In this document: one piece after another, positions 17,072 to 27,208 of the stretch | Position numbering within the stretch: position 1 is the stretch's first letter | Layout: the number at the start of each line of letters is the position of its first letter | Assembly (NCBI RefSeq): GCF_963668385.1 | Contig: NZ_OY764327.1 | Span: 3,506,501-3,570,500, forward strand | DNA from: an uncultured Carboxylicivirga sp. | Lineage (GTDB): Bacteria; Bacteroidota; Bacteroidia; Bacteroidales; Marinilabiliaceae | Reading direction: 5' to 3' | Length of the DNA stretch: 64,000 nt | Translations under genes and position numbers: made by a program | The notes under the pieces: generated by a model | Told to the model about the DNA's origin: nothing | The model's database searches: none | What the model saw: the letters and a program-made list of their open reading frames with translations, nothing else

Positions 17072-18673
17072 TTAATAACCCGGATTTTGTTCGACATTAG
17101 TATTAGCCACTAACTCGGCTGCCGGAATTGGGAATATCTTATAAATGTTGTTGATGTTGGCAGTACCACTGTAAACACCGTTTTTCCATGGCCATGCATA
17201 GTTGGCCGTAAACTGGTTAAAACGAATAAGGTCTGTACGGCGATGTCCTTCCCAATAAAGTTCTCTTGAGCGTTCCTGTAGTATAAAATCAAGTGTCATA
17301 TCACTATCCGAAATGGTTGAAGCATTGGCTCTACCACGAATCTCGTTGATATATCCTAAAGCCGTTGTTCTGTCGCCTCCGGTTCCACCACGCAGAACAG
17401 CTTCGGCATACATCAGGTAGGCATCAGCCAAGCGATACATCGGAAAGTCGGTATCGGGGAACTGATTGTCGGAACCAAATTCGCGATTTTCAACCGGCAC
17501 ATTCAATGGATTGCTTCGTTTGATGTTGGTATATTTGATTACTGAGTAACCGAAGTTAAAATCGTTTAAAACGCTGGTTTCCTGAGTGCGTTTATCAGTC
17601 CAGAACATAGCTCGTGCATCATTATCTTCAAACAAGGAGCTAAGGGTTTCTTTAGCTCTGAGTCCCGACCATGATTGACCCAATCCAAAATTACTTCCAG
17701 GCTCCATATCCGATCCCCATGAGGCTGCCATCAGGTAAGTTGTTCCACCATAAGTAGTGGCTTTTTTACCATCAAAAACAATTGGAAAAATGATTTCGGG
17801 TGAAAGATCATTATCAGCACCAAACATATAACTATATTGGGTATCTAATTCATAATCTTCTGCCATTAGTTTATTCAAATAGGTAAGGCTTTCGGTGTAT
17901 TTGTTTTCACCGATATACACTTCGGCGTTCAGATACATTTTAGACAATACCATCCAGATAACGCCGTTGGTTACTTTGCCATAATTTGCATCACTTCTTA
18001 CCGGAAGATTGTTTTCGCAGGCAAGCAATTCACTTTCAATCCATGGAAATAGAAAGTCGCGTCCTTTTTGTTCAGGCATATAGGCACCCACACCATCTTC
18101 CTGATTTAAGAAAGGAACATTGGCAAACAAATCCATCAATAAATAATAGTTAATTGCTCTGATGGCTTTTACTTCGGTTCGGTATTCCTGAATTTCTGTT
18201 TTTAGTGCTTCATCCACATTACGTTCGTTCAGTGCCTCTTCTTCTGTTTCGCGAAGAAATTCGTTACAGAAAGCAACAGTTACCAGCAAACGGTTGTAAG
18301 TAAGCTCGCAGAATCGGTTACTTGATGTCCAGTTGCAGAAAGCTAGTCCGTTTAATCCATCATCCGACCATGCACAAACTGCTTCATCAGTGGTTAATTC
18401 CTGTAAATTCCAGTAGGAGCGAAGGAAGGTTGCTTCCCCCTGATCATCGCCTACAATGTCATCATATCCGCTAGGGCCCTGGTTACCCGATAGAGCAAAA
18501 CAAGCATAAATTTTTGCAACAAATTTGTTGTATGTTTCCGGATCGTCCCATGCTTCTTCGGCGGTTGTTTCTTTTCCTCCGGGAGGAACCGTATTTAAAT
18601 CGTCGGTACAGGACGATAAGTTCATTGTTAATGCTACTGCAAAGAGTATTGTTATTTTATTTATGATTTTCAT
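17072..18673 (-). CDS. susD: SusD-like starch-binding lipoprotein
   Basis: 533 residues with a lipoprotein signal (MNLSSC, Cys at 22). It has the SusD/RagB architecture: an N-terminal TPR-like helical part (WDDPETYNKFVAKIYACFALSG), the LVTVAFCNEFLRET and RAINYYLLMDLFANVPF segments, and the C-terminal block YRLADAYLMYAEAVLRGG...YINEIRGRA, LDFILQERSRELYWEGHRRTDLIRF, ending IFPIPAAEL...NPGY. It caps the SusC channel and binds starch. It follows susC after 11 bp. Confidence 0.95.
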   Translation of the reverse strand: MKIINKITILFAVALTMNLSSCTDDLNTVPPGGKETTAEEAWDDPETYNKFVAKIYACFALSGNQGPSGYDDIVGDDQGEATFLRSYWNLQELTTDEAVCAWSDDGLNGLAFCNWTSSNRFCELTYNRLLVTVAFCNEFLRETEEEALNERNVDEALKTEIQEYRTEVKAIRAINYYLLMDLFANVPFLNQEDGVGAYMPEQKGRDFLFPWIESELLACENNLPVRSDANYGKVTNGVIWMVLSKMYLNAEVYIGENKYTESLTYLNKLMAEDYELDTQYSYMFGADNDLSPEIIFPIVFDGKKATTYGGTTYLMAASWGSDMEPGSNFGLGQSWSGLRAKETLSSLFEDNDARAMFWTDKRTQETSVLNDFNFGYSVIKYTNIKRSNPLNVPVENREFGSDNQFPDTDFPMYRLADAYLMYAEAVLRGGTGGDRTTALGYINEIRGRANASTISDSDMTLDFILQERSRELYWEGHRRTDLIRFNQFTANYAWPWKNGVYSGTANINNIYKIFPIPAAELVANTNVEQNPGY

Positions 18674-18684
18674 TTCCGCTTCAA

Positions 18685-21600
18685 TTAAAAGTTAACACTC
18701 ACACCCAATACATAAATGACCGGACGAGGGTAGAAATTGCTGTCTACGCCGCCATATACTTCCGGATCGAGGCCTTCGTATTTTGTAAATACAAATGGAT
18801 TTTGAACTGCCATTGATAATCGTGTTTGAGTATCAAAACCCAGCACTTTGTCTATCGAATATCCAAGTGTGATATTGTCGATTCTGAAGAACGATGCATC
18901 CTGCACGTAGTAATCAGACAACACTCTCTTATAGTTGAAATTGGTTTCAAAAGCTGTTGCATGTCGGTTACTTAAAAACTCGTTGGCATACACACGGGCA
19001 GGAGCCAACTCTGCATTATTAGCTGCAATGGCATTGTAGTTGTAATTGCCCAGACTACCGTGAGACGCAATGGACAAGTCCCAGTTTTTGTAGTTCAGTT
19101 TGGTGTTAAAACCAAGGTTCCAATCAGGGGTAAACTTGTGGTACAAATACAAATCTTCTTCGTTGATGGTACCGTCGTTATTTCTGTCGACATACATTCC
19201 TTCAATTGGCTTACCGGCTTCATCGTATATTTGTTCATACACATAATACATCGAGTGTGGATTACCTACGGTATGAGCAAGTAAATCGAATCCTCCGTCA
19301 CCTCCAGTATTACCAAAACGGTGTATAGCTGCATCGTTATTGAAAGTAAGTGCAGTAATTTCATTTTTATTGTAGGCGAAATTAAATCCGAACTCCCACT
19401 TCCAGTTGTTTTTTACAATAGGAACCACATTTACCGAAAATTCAGTACCGATATTTTCCAGCGTACCAATATTGGCTACCACATATTCGCTGAAGTTACT
19501 ACCTGCTGCCACCTTAACCTCTTGATTCAACAAGTCACGGGTTTCGCGACTATAGAAGTCGATGGTACCATTCAATCGGTTATTGAAGAAACCATAATCA
19601 AATCCAACGTTCCAGGTACGGGTGGTTTCCCATTTTAGATTGTTATTGTATGATAAAGGTTTGATAAGGGATTGCCATACTCCGTTTCGATAATAATTGG
19701 CTGCTTCACCCACACTATTTTGGTATACTCTTACAGATGGATAGGTATAACCAATATCTTGTTGTCCGGTTAGTCCCCAACCCAAACGAAGTTTCAGATT
19801 AGATAAAACACCTGAATCTTTCAGGAAATTTTCTTGGTTGATGCGCCATGCAAAGGCAGCAGCCGGGAATACTCCCCATCTGTTGTCCTCGTTAAATCTA
19901 GATGAACCATCCTGACGAACTGTAAAAGTAAGCAGGTATTTGTTATACATGTTCCAGTTCATTCGTCCGAAGAACGATACCAGGTAATATTCTTCAGCAT
20001 AGGGTACATTGTCTTCGATTACTTCGCCATAGCGGTCGGGAGCAGTGCGAATAGCCATATTGCTGTTTTCCCACCAGAAGTGTTGCCACGAATAACCTGC
20101 CATCACCTCCATGTTACTTTGCATAAAGTCCATATCAGTTTTGTACTGACCATAGAAATCGAGCAAAGAATTGTTTCGAGTGTTCTTCCAATCGTTTTGG
20201 TAACCACCTGAATTAGCTTCGGCAGGTGCTGTGTGGGGTGTTGCATTATGTCCGGTTGTTTCGGAATAATCAATCCCCATATTTAGATTGAAATTAATTT
20301 TTGGAAAGAAGTGCAGTTTATAATCAGCCTGTGCATTACCAATAAACTGGTAACCATCAGAAGTGTCGTGACGCATTTCAAGTAACGAAACCGGGTTTTT
20401 AGTAGCCACACTTAAAATGTTTCCATCGCTTCCTGTCCACGACCAGTAACCTCCATATGGGCTGTTTTCGTCGTAAATAGGCTGAGTTGGATCCATTGAT
20501 ATGGCTGATCCAATGGCACCCTGATCGGCAAAACGGTTTTTAATATACATTCCACGTCCGTTCAGGTTTACCGATAAATGATCGTCTAACAACTTAGGTG
20601 TAACAGAGAAACTACCGGTGAAACGTTCCATATTGGATGTTCTCAGAATACCATTTTGATTGGTATAGCCAACCGATGCACGATAAGGCATCATATCTTT
20701 ATAAGAACCAAACGCGCTTAAGTTGTGCTCGGTACTTATCGAGGTACGGAAAATAGCATCCTGCCAATCCGTGTTTTCGGTTCCTAGTTTTGCAACCACT
20801 TCATCTTCGTTGGATAAGCCTGCGAAAGTGTCTTGAATAAATGTTCGAAACTCGTCTCCGTTTAGTACATCAATTCCTTCTTTGCGTTGACTTACCGATA
20901 CGTTACCATCGTAATTGATGCGTAGCTTACCTGATTTACCTTTTTTAGTGGTGATAAGAATAACACCGTTGGAGGCACGTGAACCGTAAATGGCGGTTGC
21001 CGATGCATCTTTTAATACTGTAAAAGTTTCGATGTCGGTTGGGTTAATGGTACTTAGCATGTTACCTACACCACCAGGGCCACCTCCCAAAGGAATTCCA
21101 TCCACAACAATAAGCGGATCGTTATTGGCCGAAAGTGATGAACCACCTCTGATACGAATGGTTGCTCCTGCACTTGGCGATCCACCAGCAGTAGTTATCT
21201 GTACCCCGGGAACTTTACCAATTAGCATATCCTGCGGATTAGGCGCAGAACCACGGCTTTTTAAATCGGGTTTTAATACTGCTACCGATCCGGTTAGATC
21301 ATCTTTTTTAACCGATCCGTAACCAATAATTACTACTTCATCAACCAATTCGGAAGCTGAAATCATAACAACATCAATTGTACTACGACCCGCTATAGCT
21401 ATCATCTGATCATCAAAACCAATAAAGGAAAACACTAAAGTGTCGGAGACCGATACGTTACTCAACGAGAATTGCCCGTTGGGATCGGTTACCGTTCCAA
21501 TGGTTTTGTTTTTAACAATAACATTAACACCTATTATGGTCTCGCCCGATTGATCTTTGACAATACCAGAGACGGAATGTGTTTCCTGGGCGAAGCCGGA

Positions 21601-21690
21601 AATACTAGTTAGTAATAACAGAAGTGCAAAGACTTTTGGTAACCACATATGGGTATGCAAAGTCCTTGAGCTCACATAGATTTTTTTCAT
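18685..21690 (-). CDS. susC: SusC-like TonB-dependent starch oligosaccharide transporter
   Basis: 1001 residues. Signal peptide (to about residue 35, SGFAQ), carboxypeptidase-like regulatory domain (SGIVKDQSGETIIGVNVIVK...FSFIGFDDQ), a TonB-box-like region (ELVDEVVIIGYGSVKKDDLTGSV), plug domain (IRIRGGSSLSANNDPLIVVDGIPLGG, ILKDASATAIYGSRASNGVILITTKKG) and a 22-strand barrel ending VIYVLGVSVNF. It forms the outer-membrane channel with SusD. It is the first gene of the starch PUL. A -7 box lies about 40 bp upstream in an otherwise non-coding 870-bp region. Confidence 0.95.
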   Translation of the reverse strand: MKKIYVSSRTLHTHMWLPKVFALLLLLTSISGFAQETHSVSGIVKDQSGETIIGVNVIVKNKTIGTVTDPNGQFSLSNVSVSDTLVFSFIGFDDQMIAIAGRSTIDVVMISASELVDEVVIIGYGSVKKDDLTGSVAVLKPDLKSRGSAPNPQDMLIGKVPGVQITTAGGSPSAGATIRIRGGSSLSANNDPLIVVDGIPLGGGPGGVGNMLSTINPTDIETFTVLKDASATAIYGSRASNGVILITTKKGKSGKLRINYDGNVSVSQRKEGIDVLNGDEFRTFIQDTFAGLSNEDEVVAKLGTENTDWQDAIFRTSISTEHNLSAFGSYKDMMPYRASVGYTNQNGILRTSNMERFTGSFSVTPKLLDDHLSVNLNGRGMYIKNRFADQGAIGSAISMDPTQPIYDENSPYGGYWSWTGSDGNILSVATKNPVSLLEMRHDTSDGYQFIGNAQADYKLHFFPKINFNLNMGIDYSETTGHNATPHTAPAEANSGGYQNDWKNTRNNSLLDFYGQYKTDMDFMQSNMEVMAGYSWQHFWWENSNMAIRTAPDRYGEVIEDNVPYAEEYYLVSFFGRMNWNMYNKYLLTFTVRQDGSSRFNEDNRWGVFPAAAFAWRINQENFLKDSGVLSNLKLRLGWGLTGQQDIGYTYPSVRVYQNSVGEAANYYRNGVWQSLIKPLSYNNNLKWETTRTWNVGFDYGFFNNRLNGTIDFYSRETRDLLNQEVKVAAGSNFSEYVVANIGTLENIGTEFSVNVVPIVKNNWKWEFGFNFAYNKNEITALTFNNDAAIHRFGNTGGDGGFDLLAHTVGNPHSMYYVYEQIYDEAGKPIEGMYVDRNNDGTINEEDLYLYHKFTPDWNLGFNTKLNYKNWDLSIASHGSLGNYNYNAIAANNAELAPARVYANEFLSNRHATAFETNFNYKRVLSDYYVQDASFFRIDNITLGYSIDKVLGFDTQTRLSMAVQNPFVFTKYEGLDPEVYGGVDSNFYPRPVIYVLGVSVNF

Positions 21691-21729
21691 AACAAAACTT
21701 TTAATTTTGAACTCGGATTATTTCAAATA

Positions 21730-21737
21730 CAAAACTA
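21730..21737 (-). promoter_or_regulatory. Candidate -7 box of the susC operon
   Basis: Read on the minus strand this is TAGTTTTG, matching the Bacteroidota -7 consensus TAnnTTTG, 39 bp before the susC start codon. I see no TTG at the usual 19-21 bp upstream, which fits an activator-dependent promoter such as one driven by SusR. Confidence 0.45.
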
Positions 21738-22250
21738 TTTGTGATCTATGTGCTTTGTTGATGTGTATGAAGGAAAATATAGACTTTTTTGAAGGGGTGA
21801 ATTCTTTAAGATGTTGATAGGTAGGTGTATGTGGTTTTATTGTGGGATGAAAAATATAGATAGAGTAATATGAAATATGGGTGGTTTTAGCTTAATTATA
21901 TATTATCCGGATACGAAATAGTGATTCAAAACGTAGATATGAATGGAGCAATTCTTCTTTTGTTGACAAATCAAAAATGTAGAAATATATATTCTATCAT
22001 TACTGAACGATTAAATATGTAAAAAAACATAGAAACACCTATAGGATATGCAATCCTGCTGAGATTGTTATTAATAGGGTAGGCTTATTTTTTCTATAAA
22101 TATTCAACTTCTCCGAAGTTGTTTTATTATCTCCGGCGGCGATAAATATTTATAGATATCGATAATATAAATGATCAATTAACCTCAGCGAGTTTGAATA
22201 TATATTTAATCGGTTATTTAAAGATATTCTACGCTCCTTTTTTGAATAAG

Positions 22251-22367
22251 AAAACAAAGACTTTTGTGATTGAGGCCCTTGCTGCGTAACGTTGACGAAC
22301 CTATGGCTTCAGGTCCAACTTCTAGTACCTCGAAGCCACCATTCTGCCATGTTCGCAACTTTGTTTT
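22251..22367. repeat. Long imperfect inverted repeat with bulges (second structured element)
   Basis: It lies in the 876-bp non-coding stretch between the SusR-like gene and susC. Nested arms: AAAACAAAG (22251-22259) / CTTTGTTTT (22359-22367); GTTGaCGAACctATGGC (from 22291) / GCCATGTTCGCAAC (22346-22359), paired apart from bulged bases; GGCTTC-a-GGT / ACC-tc-GAAGCC at the tip. It differs in sequence from the three-copy family apart from a shared GAGGCC. The rest of 21691-22566 is AT-rich, with the susC promoter and no gene I can support. Confidence 0.6.
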
Positions 22368-22566
22368 GATTGAAGAGTTGGTGTATCATTAAATTTTCAG
22401 TAGATCGACTTCAATTTCATGTTAGAGGAATAATAATACATTTGTTTGCTGCCCGATATGTCGAAAAGCAGGGGCATAAGGCTGGTGAAAAGTAACTCGT
22501 TTGAATAGCTTAAAGAAGGGGTAACCTTTTTTTGTAAATAAAACGAAAGGGGTTGAATATTATCAG

Positions 22567-24177
22567 CTAAGCAGTAAAACTATCTATCTTCATAATTTCA
22601 TTTTCGAATTTATCCCTATCGATCTTAGCTCGGTTTTTAACTTTGGTGCGATATGTATAAACGGTATTTACCGAGTAGCGTAAAAACTGTGCAATCTTCG
22701 AACTATCGTGAACACCCAAACGGATTAATGCAAAAATGCGTAGTTCGGTATTTAAAAGCTCGTCTTTCTTTAACGAGAATTGATTTTCAGGTTCAAAGAG
22801 GGCGTTGAATTCATCTTTAAAATCAGGAAACAGTTTCAGGAAGATACGATCGAAACTCATTAAAAGCTCCTGCATCTCTTCATTAATCAGTTTTTTCGAT
22901 TTGGTCATAGCTAGTAATGAATCAATCTGTCCCACTTTAATTTTGCGTTGAACCAATTGCTGAAATTGCTCAATTTTATCAATATACTGAGAGCAAAGAT
23001 TGAGGAAATGACCAATGTATTCTTCCTTGATTTTATTCGATTCGAGTAAGTCGCGGTTTAATTGCTGCAGCTGATCATTGGTTGACTGAATGACCTGACG
23101 GTTTTGTCTCAGCTGTTTTACTTGTTTGAAGATATAAAATGCTGCCAGTAAAATGATAAGAGCCAAAAAGCTAATGGCTGCCAGAGCAATGGCCAGTCTT
23201 CTTTTTTCGTGATTTAACTTATCATGAAAAGCTTTTTCGATGATGGGTAACGATTTGGCAATTTCAACTCTTCGTAAGCGGGCATTGTAATAATTGGCAT
23301 CGTCGAGCGATAGCTTAATAAGCTGATAGGCCCTTTCTGTATCACCTTCGTCGTATAATATTAAGGCTAGTTTATGAAACGAAGCGTTTTCGGTTATGGC
23401 ACAATGAATATCAGAAATGGCCGACATAATGGCGTATTGTTTTTGCAATTGCGGATTATCGGATACACTGTAAATAAATGAAAGGGTAGAGGTAGTAATG
23501 GAATAATCCTGACTGTATGAATCCTCACTTTTTAGAAAGTTAAGGTAATGTTGTTTTGCCCGCTCAATATTACCATCGTATAATTCCAGCTGTCCGCGGT
23601 GTATCAAATCGGGTTGATTCAATTCTTCGGCTAGTGAGATGAGCGAAACCAGTAAATCGCGCGATTTATACCAGTATTCATCTGAAAAAAGATTACGACC
23701 ATTAAAAAGAGTAAGATCGTGGTAATACCTTGAGCAATAGTTATAATATTTTAGTTGTTGTTCCGAAGTAAGAGAATCTGTAACAATGCTTTCAATAAAT
23801 CGAAACGAATCGCCATATAACCCTGATGAGGTCATGATAAAAGATAAATCGAGGCAACTTTCGTTGTACCAAAAGGTATTATTGTGTTTTTTCGATAGAT
23901 TGTAAATGGTTAAGGCATAATGGTAAGCCGAATCGTATTGAAACGTTTTGTATTCGTCGTAAAGTTGTTGGCTAAACTGATAAATATCCTCGTTGGTTTC
24001 GGTATGGTTAAGTTGTGTTTTCAGGCTATCGATAGTAAGTATTCTAGCATGAATAAAAGCCGGTTTTTGTTTGATGGCTTTATCCAATAAATGATACAAC
24101 GAATCGATGGATGTATTTTGCGCATGTAGGGTAATAAGGCAACCTAAACTAAGTATCAGGAAGCAGAATTTTTTCAT
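22567..24177 (-). CDS. SusR-like membrane-spanning transcriptional regulator (TPR sensor, coiled coil, C-terminal HTH)
   Basis: 536 residues from the ATG at 24177, chosen because it gives a proper signal peptide (MKKFCFLILS...LHAQ); an in-frame ATG at 24210 would add 11 residues. The periplasmic part is alpha-helical, TPR-like (about 25-315). One membrane segment follows (about 322-345, ALAAISFLALIILLAAFYIF), then a coiled coil (QNRQVIQSTNDQLQQLNRDLLE). The C-terminal region (about 455-536) has a LuxR-like helix-turn-helix (ELRIFALIRLGVHDSSKIAQFLRYSV, NTVYTYRTKVKNRAK). This is the DUF6377/SusR architecture: maltose-type ligands are sensed in the periplasm and the PUL is activated directly. 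Its position beside susC supports control of the starch PUL. Confidence 0.85.
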   Translation of the reverse strand: MKKFCFLILSLGCLITLHAQNTSIDSLYHLLDKAIKQKPAFIHARILTIDSLKTQLNHTETNEDIYQFSQQLYDEYKTFQYDSAYHYALTIYNLSKKHNNTFWYNESCLDLSFIMTSSGLYGDSFRFIESIVTDSLTSEQQLKYYNYCSRYYHDLTLFNGRNLFSDEYWYKSRDLLVSLISLAEELNQPDLIHRGQLELYDGNIERAKQHYLNFLKSEDSYSQDYSITTSTLSFIYSVSDNPQLQKQYAIMSAISDIHCAITENASFHKLALILYDEGDTERAYQLIKLSLDDANYYNARLRRVEIAKSLPIIEKAFHDKLNHEKRRLAIALAAISFLALIILLAAFYIFKQVKQLRQNRQVIQSTNDQLQQLNRDLLESNKIKEEYIGHFLNLCSQYIDKIEQFQQLVQRKIKVGQIDSLLAMTKSKKLINEEMQELLMSFDRIFLKLFPDFKDEFNALFEPENQFSLKKDELLNTELRIFALIRLGVHDSSKIAQFLRYSVNTVYTYRTKVKNRAKIDRDKFENEIMKIDSFTA

Positions 24178-24328
24178 AGCAGATTTGTTAACGGGGGCTA
24201 ATAAGCACAATTAACCCGATATGTATATTAGCTTGCGGTAAAGATAACAATGTTTGAGCATCAGCAACAATAAATGATACAGAAGTTAGTATAGTGCTTA
24301 AAAAGAGAGAGTGTTTTTTTGAAGATGT

Positions 24329-24368
24329 AAAAAGCCCGGATCAGGAATTCATCCGATCCGGGCTTTTT
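24329..24368. terminator. Strong bidirectional intrinsic terminator
   Basis: A perfect 14-bp inverted repeat, AAAAAGCCCGGATC / GATCCGGGCTTTTT, with a 12-nt loop. It lies 21 bp after the GH63-type glucosidase stop codon (minus strand) and separates that gene from the SusR-like gene. Confidence 0.9.
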
Positions 24369-24389
24369 TATAATTTCTTATTTATTGCT

Positions 24390-27122
24390 CTAAAAGGTAA
24401 TGTTACCTACCAAATGCATGTTTTTATTAAAATTCTTTTCTGTTACATCGTAAACCAATGTCATTAAATCGGTGATACAACCGGTCCATCCTGTTTGATG
24501 ACTGGCTCCTAATCCTTTTCCTGTTTCGGCATTGAAATACTCATAAAACAACAGGTTATCGGCCCAGTTTGGATCGGTTCGGAATTTATCATTCCCAAGA
24601 TTGTAGGGACGCTGTCCATTCTCATCTTTCAAAAACAGTTTTAAAACCCTTTTGGCAACATATTGAGCCGCATGTAACAGATGCATTTTATTACCCGAAC
24701 CGGTTGGGCATTCTACTTGCAAGCTATCGCCATAATATGTATAGTAGGCAAGTAATGAATTAAGAAGTAAAATATTGGTTGGTATCCATATGGGACCCCG
24801 CCAGTTAGAGTTGCCACCAAACATATCACTGTCTGATTCGCCGGGAATATATTCAACTTTAAATTCTTCGTCGCCCCATTCGAAAACATAAGGATTGGCT
24901 TCGTGAAATTTCGACAAAGAACGAATTCCATAAGGACTTAAGAATTCTTCTTCGTCTAACATGCGATTTAATATGCAGGTTAATTTATGCTTGTTTAAAA
25001 TAGAAACCATTATACTGTTTTGTTCACCTAAAATACCGGGGCGATGAATATTACGGTATATCTCAGGGAATCGATTTGCAAAATCTTCGACACGCTCTGT
25101 TATTTGAGGAAATTCTTCCAAAATACTTTGTGGTAAAATACATACCGACATCAAGGGAAGCAATCCAACCAGCGATCTTGTTTTTAAACGTAAGGTTTCT
25201 CCATCGGGGAAATGAAGCAGATCGTAAAAGAAGTTATCTTCCTCATCCCACATTTGATGCCCATTTTCGTTTTTATTATTAAGGGCACCTGCTATCCAAA
25301 TGGTTTGCATAAAATACTTAAACACAAAGCTGTTGTAAATATCCTCTTCTTTCGACAGCTCAATGGCCATCCTAAACATTTGTAAGCTAAAAAAAGCCAT
25401 CCATGATGTGCCGTCGGCTTGTTCTATACTTCCACCGGTAGGCAGATTATTACTCCGATCGAATACCCCAATATTATCCAATCCTAAAAAGCCACCTTCA
25501 AACAGGTTGTTGCCATCGGGATCTTTACGATTCAACCACCAGTTAAAGTTTAAGCTAAGTTTTTGAAAGCAATAGGCCAACCATTTTTTATCTCCTCTGC
25601 CTTTAACTCCTTCCCGTTCTCTCAGGTAGGTTTCCATTACCGCCCATGCATGCACAGGAGGGTTTACATCGCTAAAATTCCATTCGTAGGCTGGTATCTG
25701 ACCATTAATCGACATATAGTCGGCACTTAGCATTTGCTTAAGCTGCATTTTAGTAAAATCCGGATCCAGTTCCATAAAAGGAATCATGTGAAAAGCCAGA
25801 TCCCATGCGGCAAACCATGGATATTCCCATTTATCAGGCATCGATAATATATCTTGACACTTCAGTTGATACCACGAGGCATTTCTTCTGTTTTCTCGGG
25901 TTTCCATTTGCACCCAGGGTTTGATGCCGTTTGCCGAAAGCCATTTCGAAACATCAAACTCGTAATACTGTTTAGTCCATAACATGCCACACTTAGCCTG
26001 ACGAAAGATGTTTTGTACATCGGCATCATCAGTATCAGGAGCTATGCTTTTATAAAAAGCATTGGCATCGTCGAGGCAATCCTGAAAAACTTCGTGCTTG
26101 TTTTCAAACGGATTTTCGCCTGAATTAAACTCTTTGGTTGATAAGCGAAAACAAAGCGATTGCTTTTCGCCACTCTCGATATCTAAAATATAATGAGCCG
26201 AAGCTTTGGTGCCAAATAAATATGGATTAATGGCTTCGGACTGGTTGTTGATTACAAAGTTGTTAATGCCGTCTTTGGTATACTCGGTGCAGTTGTTACC
26301 GTTAAATAGCTCTTTGTTATTGGTGTCGTTGTTGCAAAATAACAGCGAGGTATGAGTGTCGAAATACAAGTAATAGGTCTGATCTTCTTTGGTTTTTTGT
26401 TTATTATAATGAGCCATTATAAACTGTCGATCATCAGCATTGGTTCCTTTTAAAGTAGGACTTATCTGATCGGGTTTCTTTTCCCACGACCAGGTGTTGC
26501 GAAACCATAGCGTTGGAAGTAAATGTATCTGTGACTTTTCAGGCCCCCGGTTTGTAATACTGGCGCAAATAAAAATGTCGTCGTGTTCCACTTTTGCATA
26601 TTCAATGCTAATTTCGAAGTATTCGTTTTGATCGAATATTCCTGTATCGATTAACTCAAATTCATCTTCTTGTCGGGTTCGTTTAGCATTTTCTTCAATA
26701 AGTTCACTGTATGGAAACGGATTTTGAGGATACATGTAAATGTATTTCATATAGCTGTGAGTTGGAGTATTATCCTTGTAGAAATAATATTCTTTCACAT
26801 CCTCTCCATGATTACCCTGGTTATTGGTAAGACCAAACAAACGTTCTTTTAAAATAGGATCTTTGCCATTCCAAAAAGCAAAGGCCAAACATAGCTGTTG
26901 TGTATCGTCAGATATACCAGCAATGCCATCCTCCCCCCATCTGTAGGCACGCATCAGACTTTGGGCATGCGAAAAATAATTCCAGGCATCACCCTCTTCG
27001 CTATAGTCTTCGCGAACCGTTCCCCATTGTCGTTCGCTCAGGTATGGACCCCACAAATGCCAGTTCTCAACACCTTCTTTTGTCAGAGCAAGACGAATTC
27101 TCTCATTCAGTTGTTTTTTCAT
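24390..27122 (-). CDS. Cytoplasmic GH63-type glucosidase
   Basis: 910 residues with no signal peptide. The N terminus (NWHLWGPYLSERQWGTVREDYSEEGDAW) and later blocks (WAWDLAFHMIPF-like WFAAWDLAFHMIPFMELDP, QIPAYEWNFSDVNPPVHAWA, LPTGGSIEQADGTSWMAFF, LSPYGIRSLSKFH, NWRGPIWIPTNILL, HQTGWTGCITDLM) fit the bacterial GH63-like (alpha/alpha)6-barrel glucosidases. Acidic residues in DLAFH and DGTSW sit where this clan keeps its catalytic acids; I cannot assign them individually. The probable substrate is an alpha-glucoside such as a maltooligosaccharide or mannosyl/glucosyl-glycerate. It has its own promoter and terminator, so it is a single-gene unit although it neighbours the starch PUL. Confidence 0.82.
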   Translation of the reverse strand: MKKQLNERIRLALTKEGVENWHLWGPYLSERQWGTVREDYSEEGDAWNYFSHAQSLMRAYRWGEDGIAGISDDTQQLCLAFAFWNGKDPILKERLFGLTNNQGNHGEDVKEYYFYKDNTPTHSYMKYIYMYPQNPFPYSELIEENAKRTRQEDEFELIDTGIFDQNEYFEISIEYAKVEHDDIFICASITNRGPEKSQIHLLPTLWFRNTWSWEKKPDQISPTLKGTNADDRQFIMAHYNKQKTKEDQTYYLYFDTHTSLLFCNNDTNNKELFNGNNCTEYTKDGINNFVINNQSEAINPYLFGTKASAHYILDIESGEKQSLCFRLSTKEFNSGENPFENKHEVFQDCLDDANAFYKSIAPDTDDADVQNIFRQAKCGMLWTKQYYEFDVSKWLSANGIKPWVQMETRENRRNASWYQLKCQDILSMPDKWEYPWFAAWDLAFHMIPFMELDPDFTKMQLKQMLSADYMSINGQIPAYEWNFSDVNPPVHAWAVMETYLREREGVKGRGDKKWLAYCFQKLSLNFNWWLNRKDPDGNNLFEGGFLGLDNIGVFDRSNNLPTGGSIEQADGTSWMAFFSLQMFRMAIELSKEEDIYNSFVFKYFMQTIWIAGALNNKNENGHQMWDEEDNFFYDLLHFPDGETLRLKTRSLVGLLPLMSVCILPQSILEEFPQITERVEDFANRFPEIYRNIHRPGILGEQNSIMVSILNKHKLTCILNRMLDEEEFLSPYGIRSLSKFHEANPYVFEWGDEEFKVEYIPGESDSDMFGGNSNWRGPIWIPTNILLLNSLLAYYTYYGDSLQVECPTGSGNKMHLLHAAQYVAKRVLKLFLKDENGQRPYNLGNDKFRTDPNWADNLLFYEYFNAETGKGLGASHQTGWTGCITDLMTLVYDVTEKNFNKNMHLVGNITF

Positions 27123-27140
27123 AGTATAATAGGCTTAGCT

Positions 27141-27171
27141 CAAAAGTATAAAAGATAGGCCTATTCTGCAA
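27141..27171 (-). promoter_or_regulatory. Promoter of the GH63-type glucosidase gene
   Basis: Minus strand: TTG (27169-27171), 20-bp spacer, TACTTTTG (27141-27148). This is a full match to the Bacteroidota -33/-7 pattern, 18 bp before the start codon, so the leader is very short. Confidence 0.7.
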
Positions 27172-27208
27172 TTGCTAATAATTATTGAATGAATTTATAT
27201 TAATCTGA

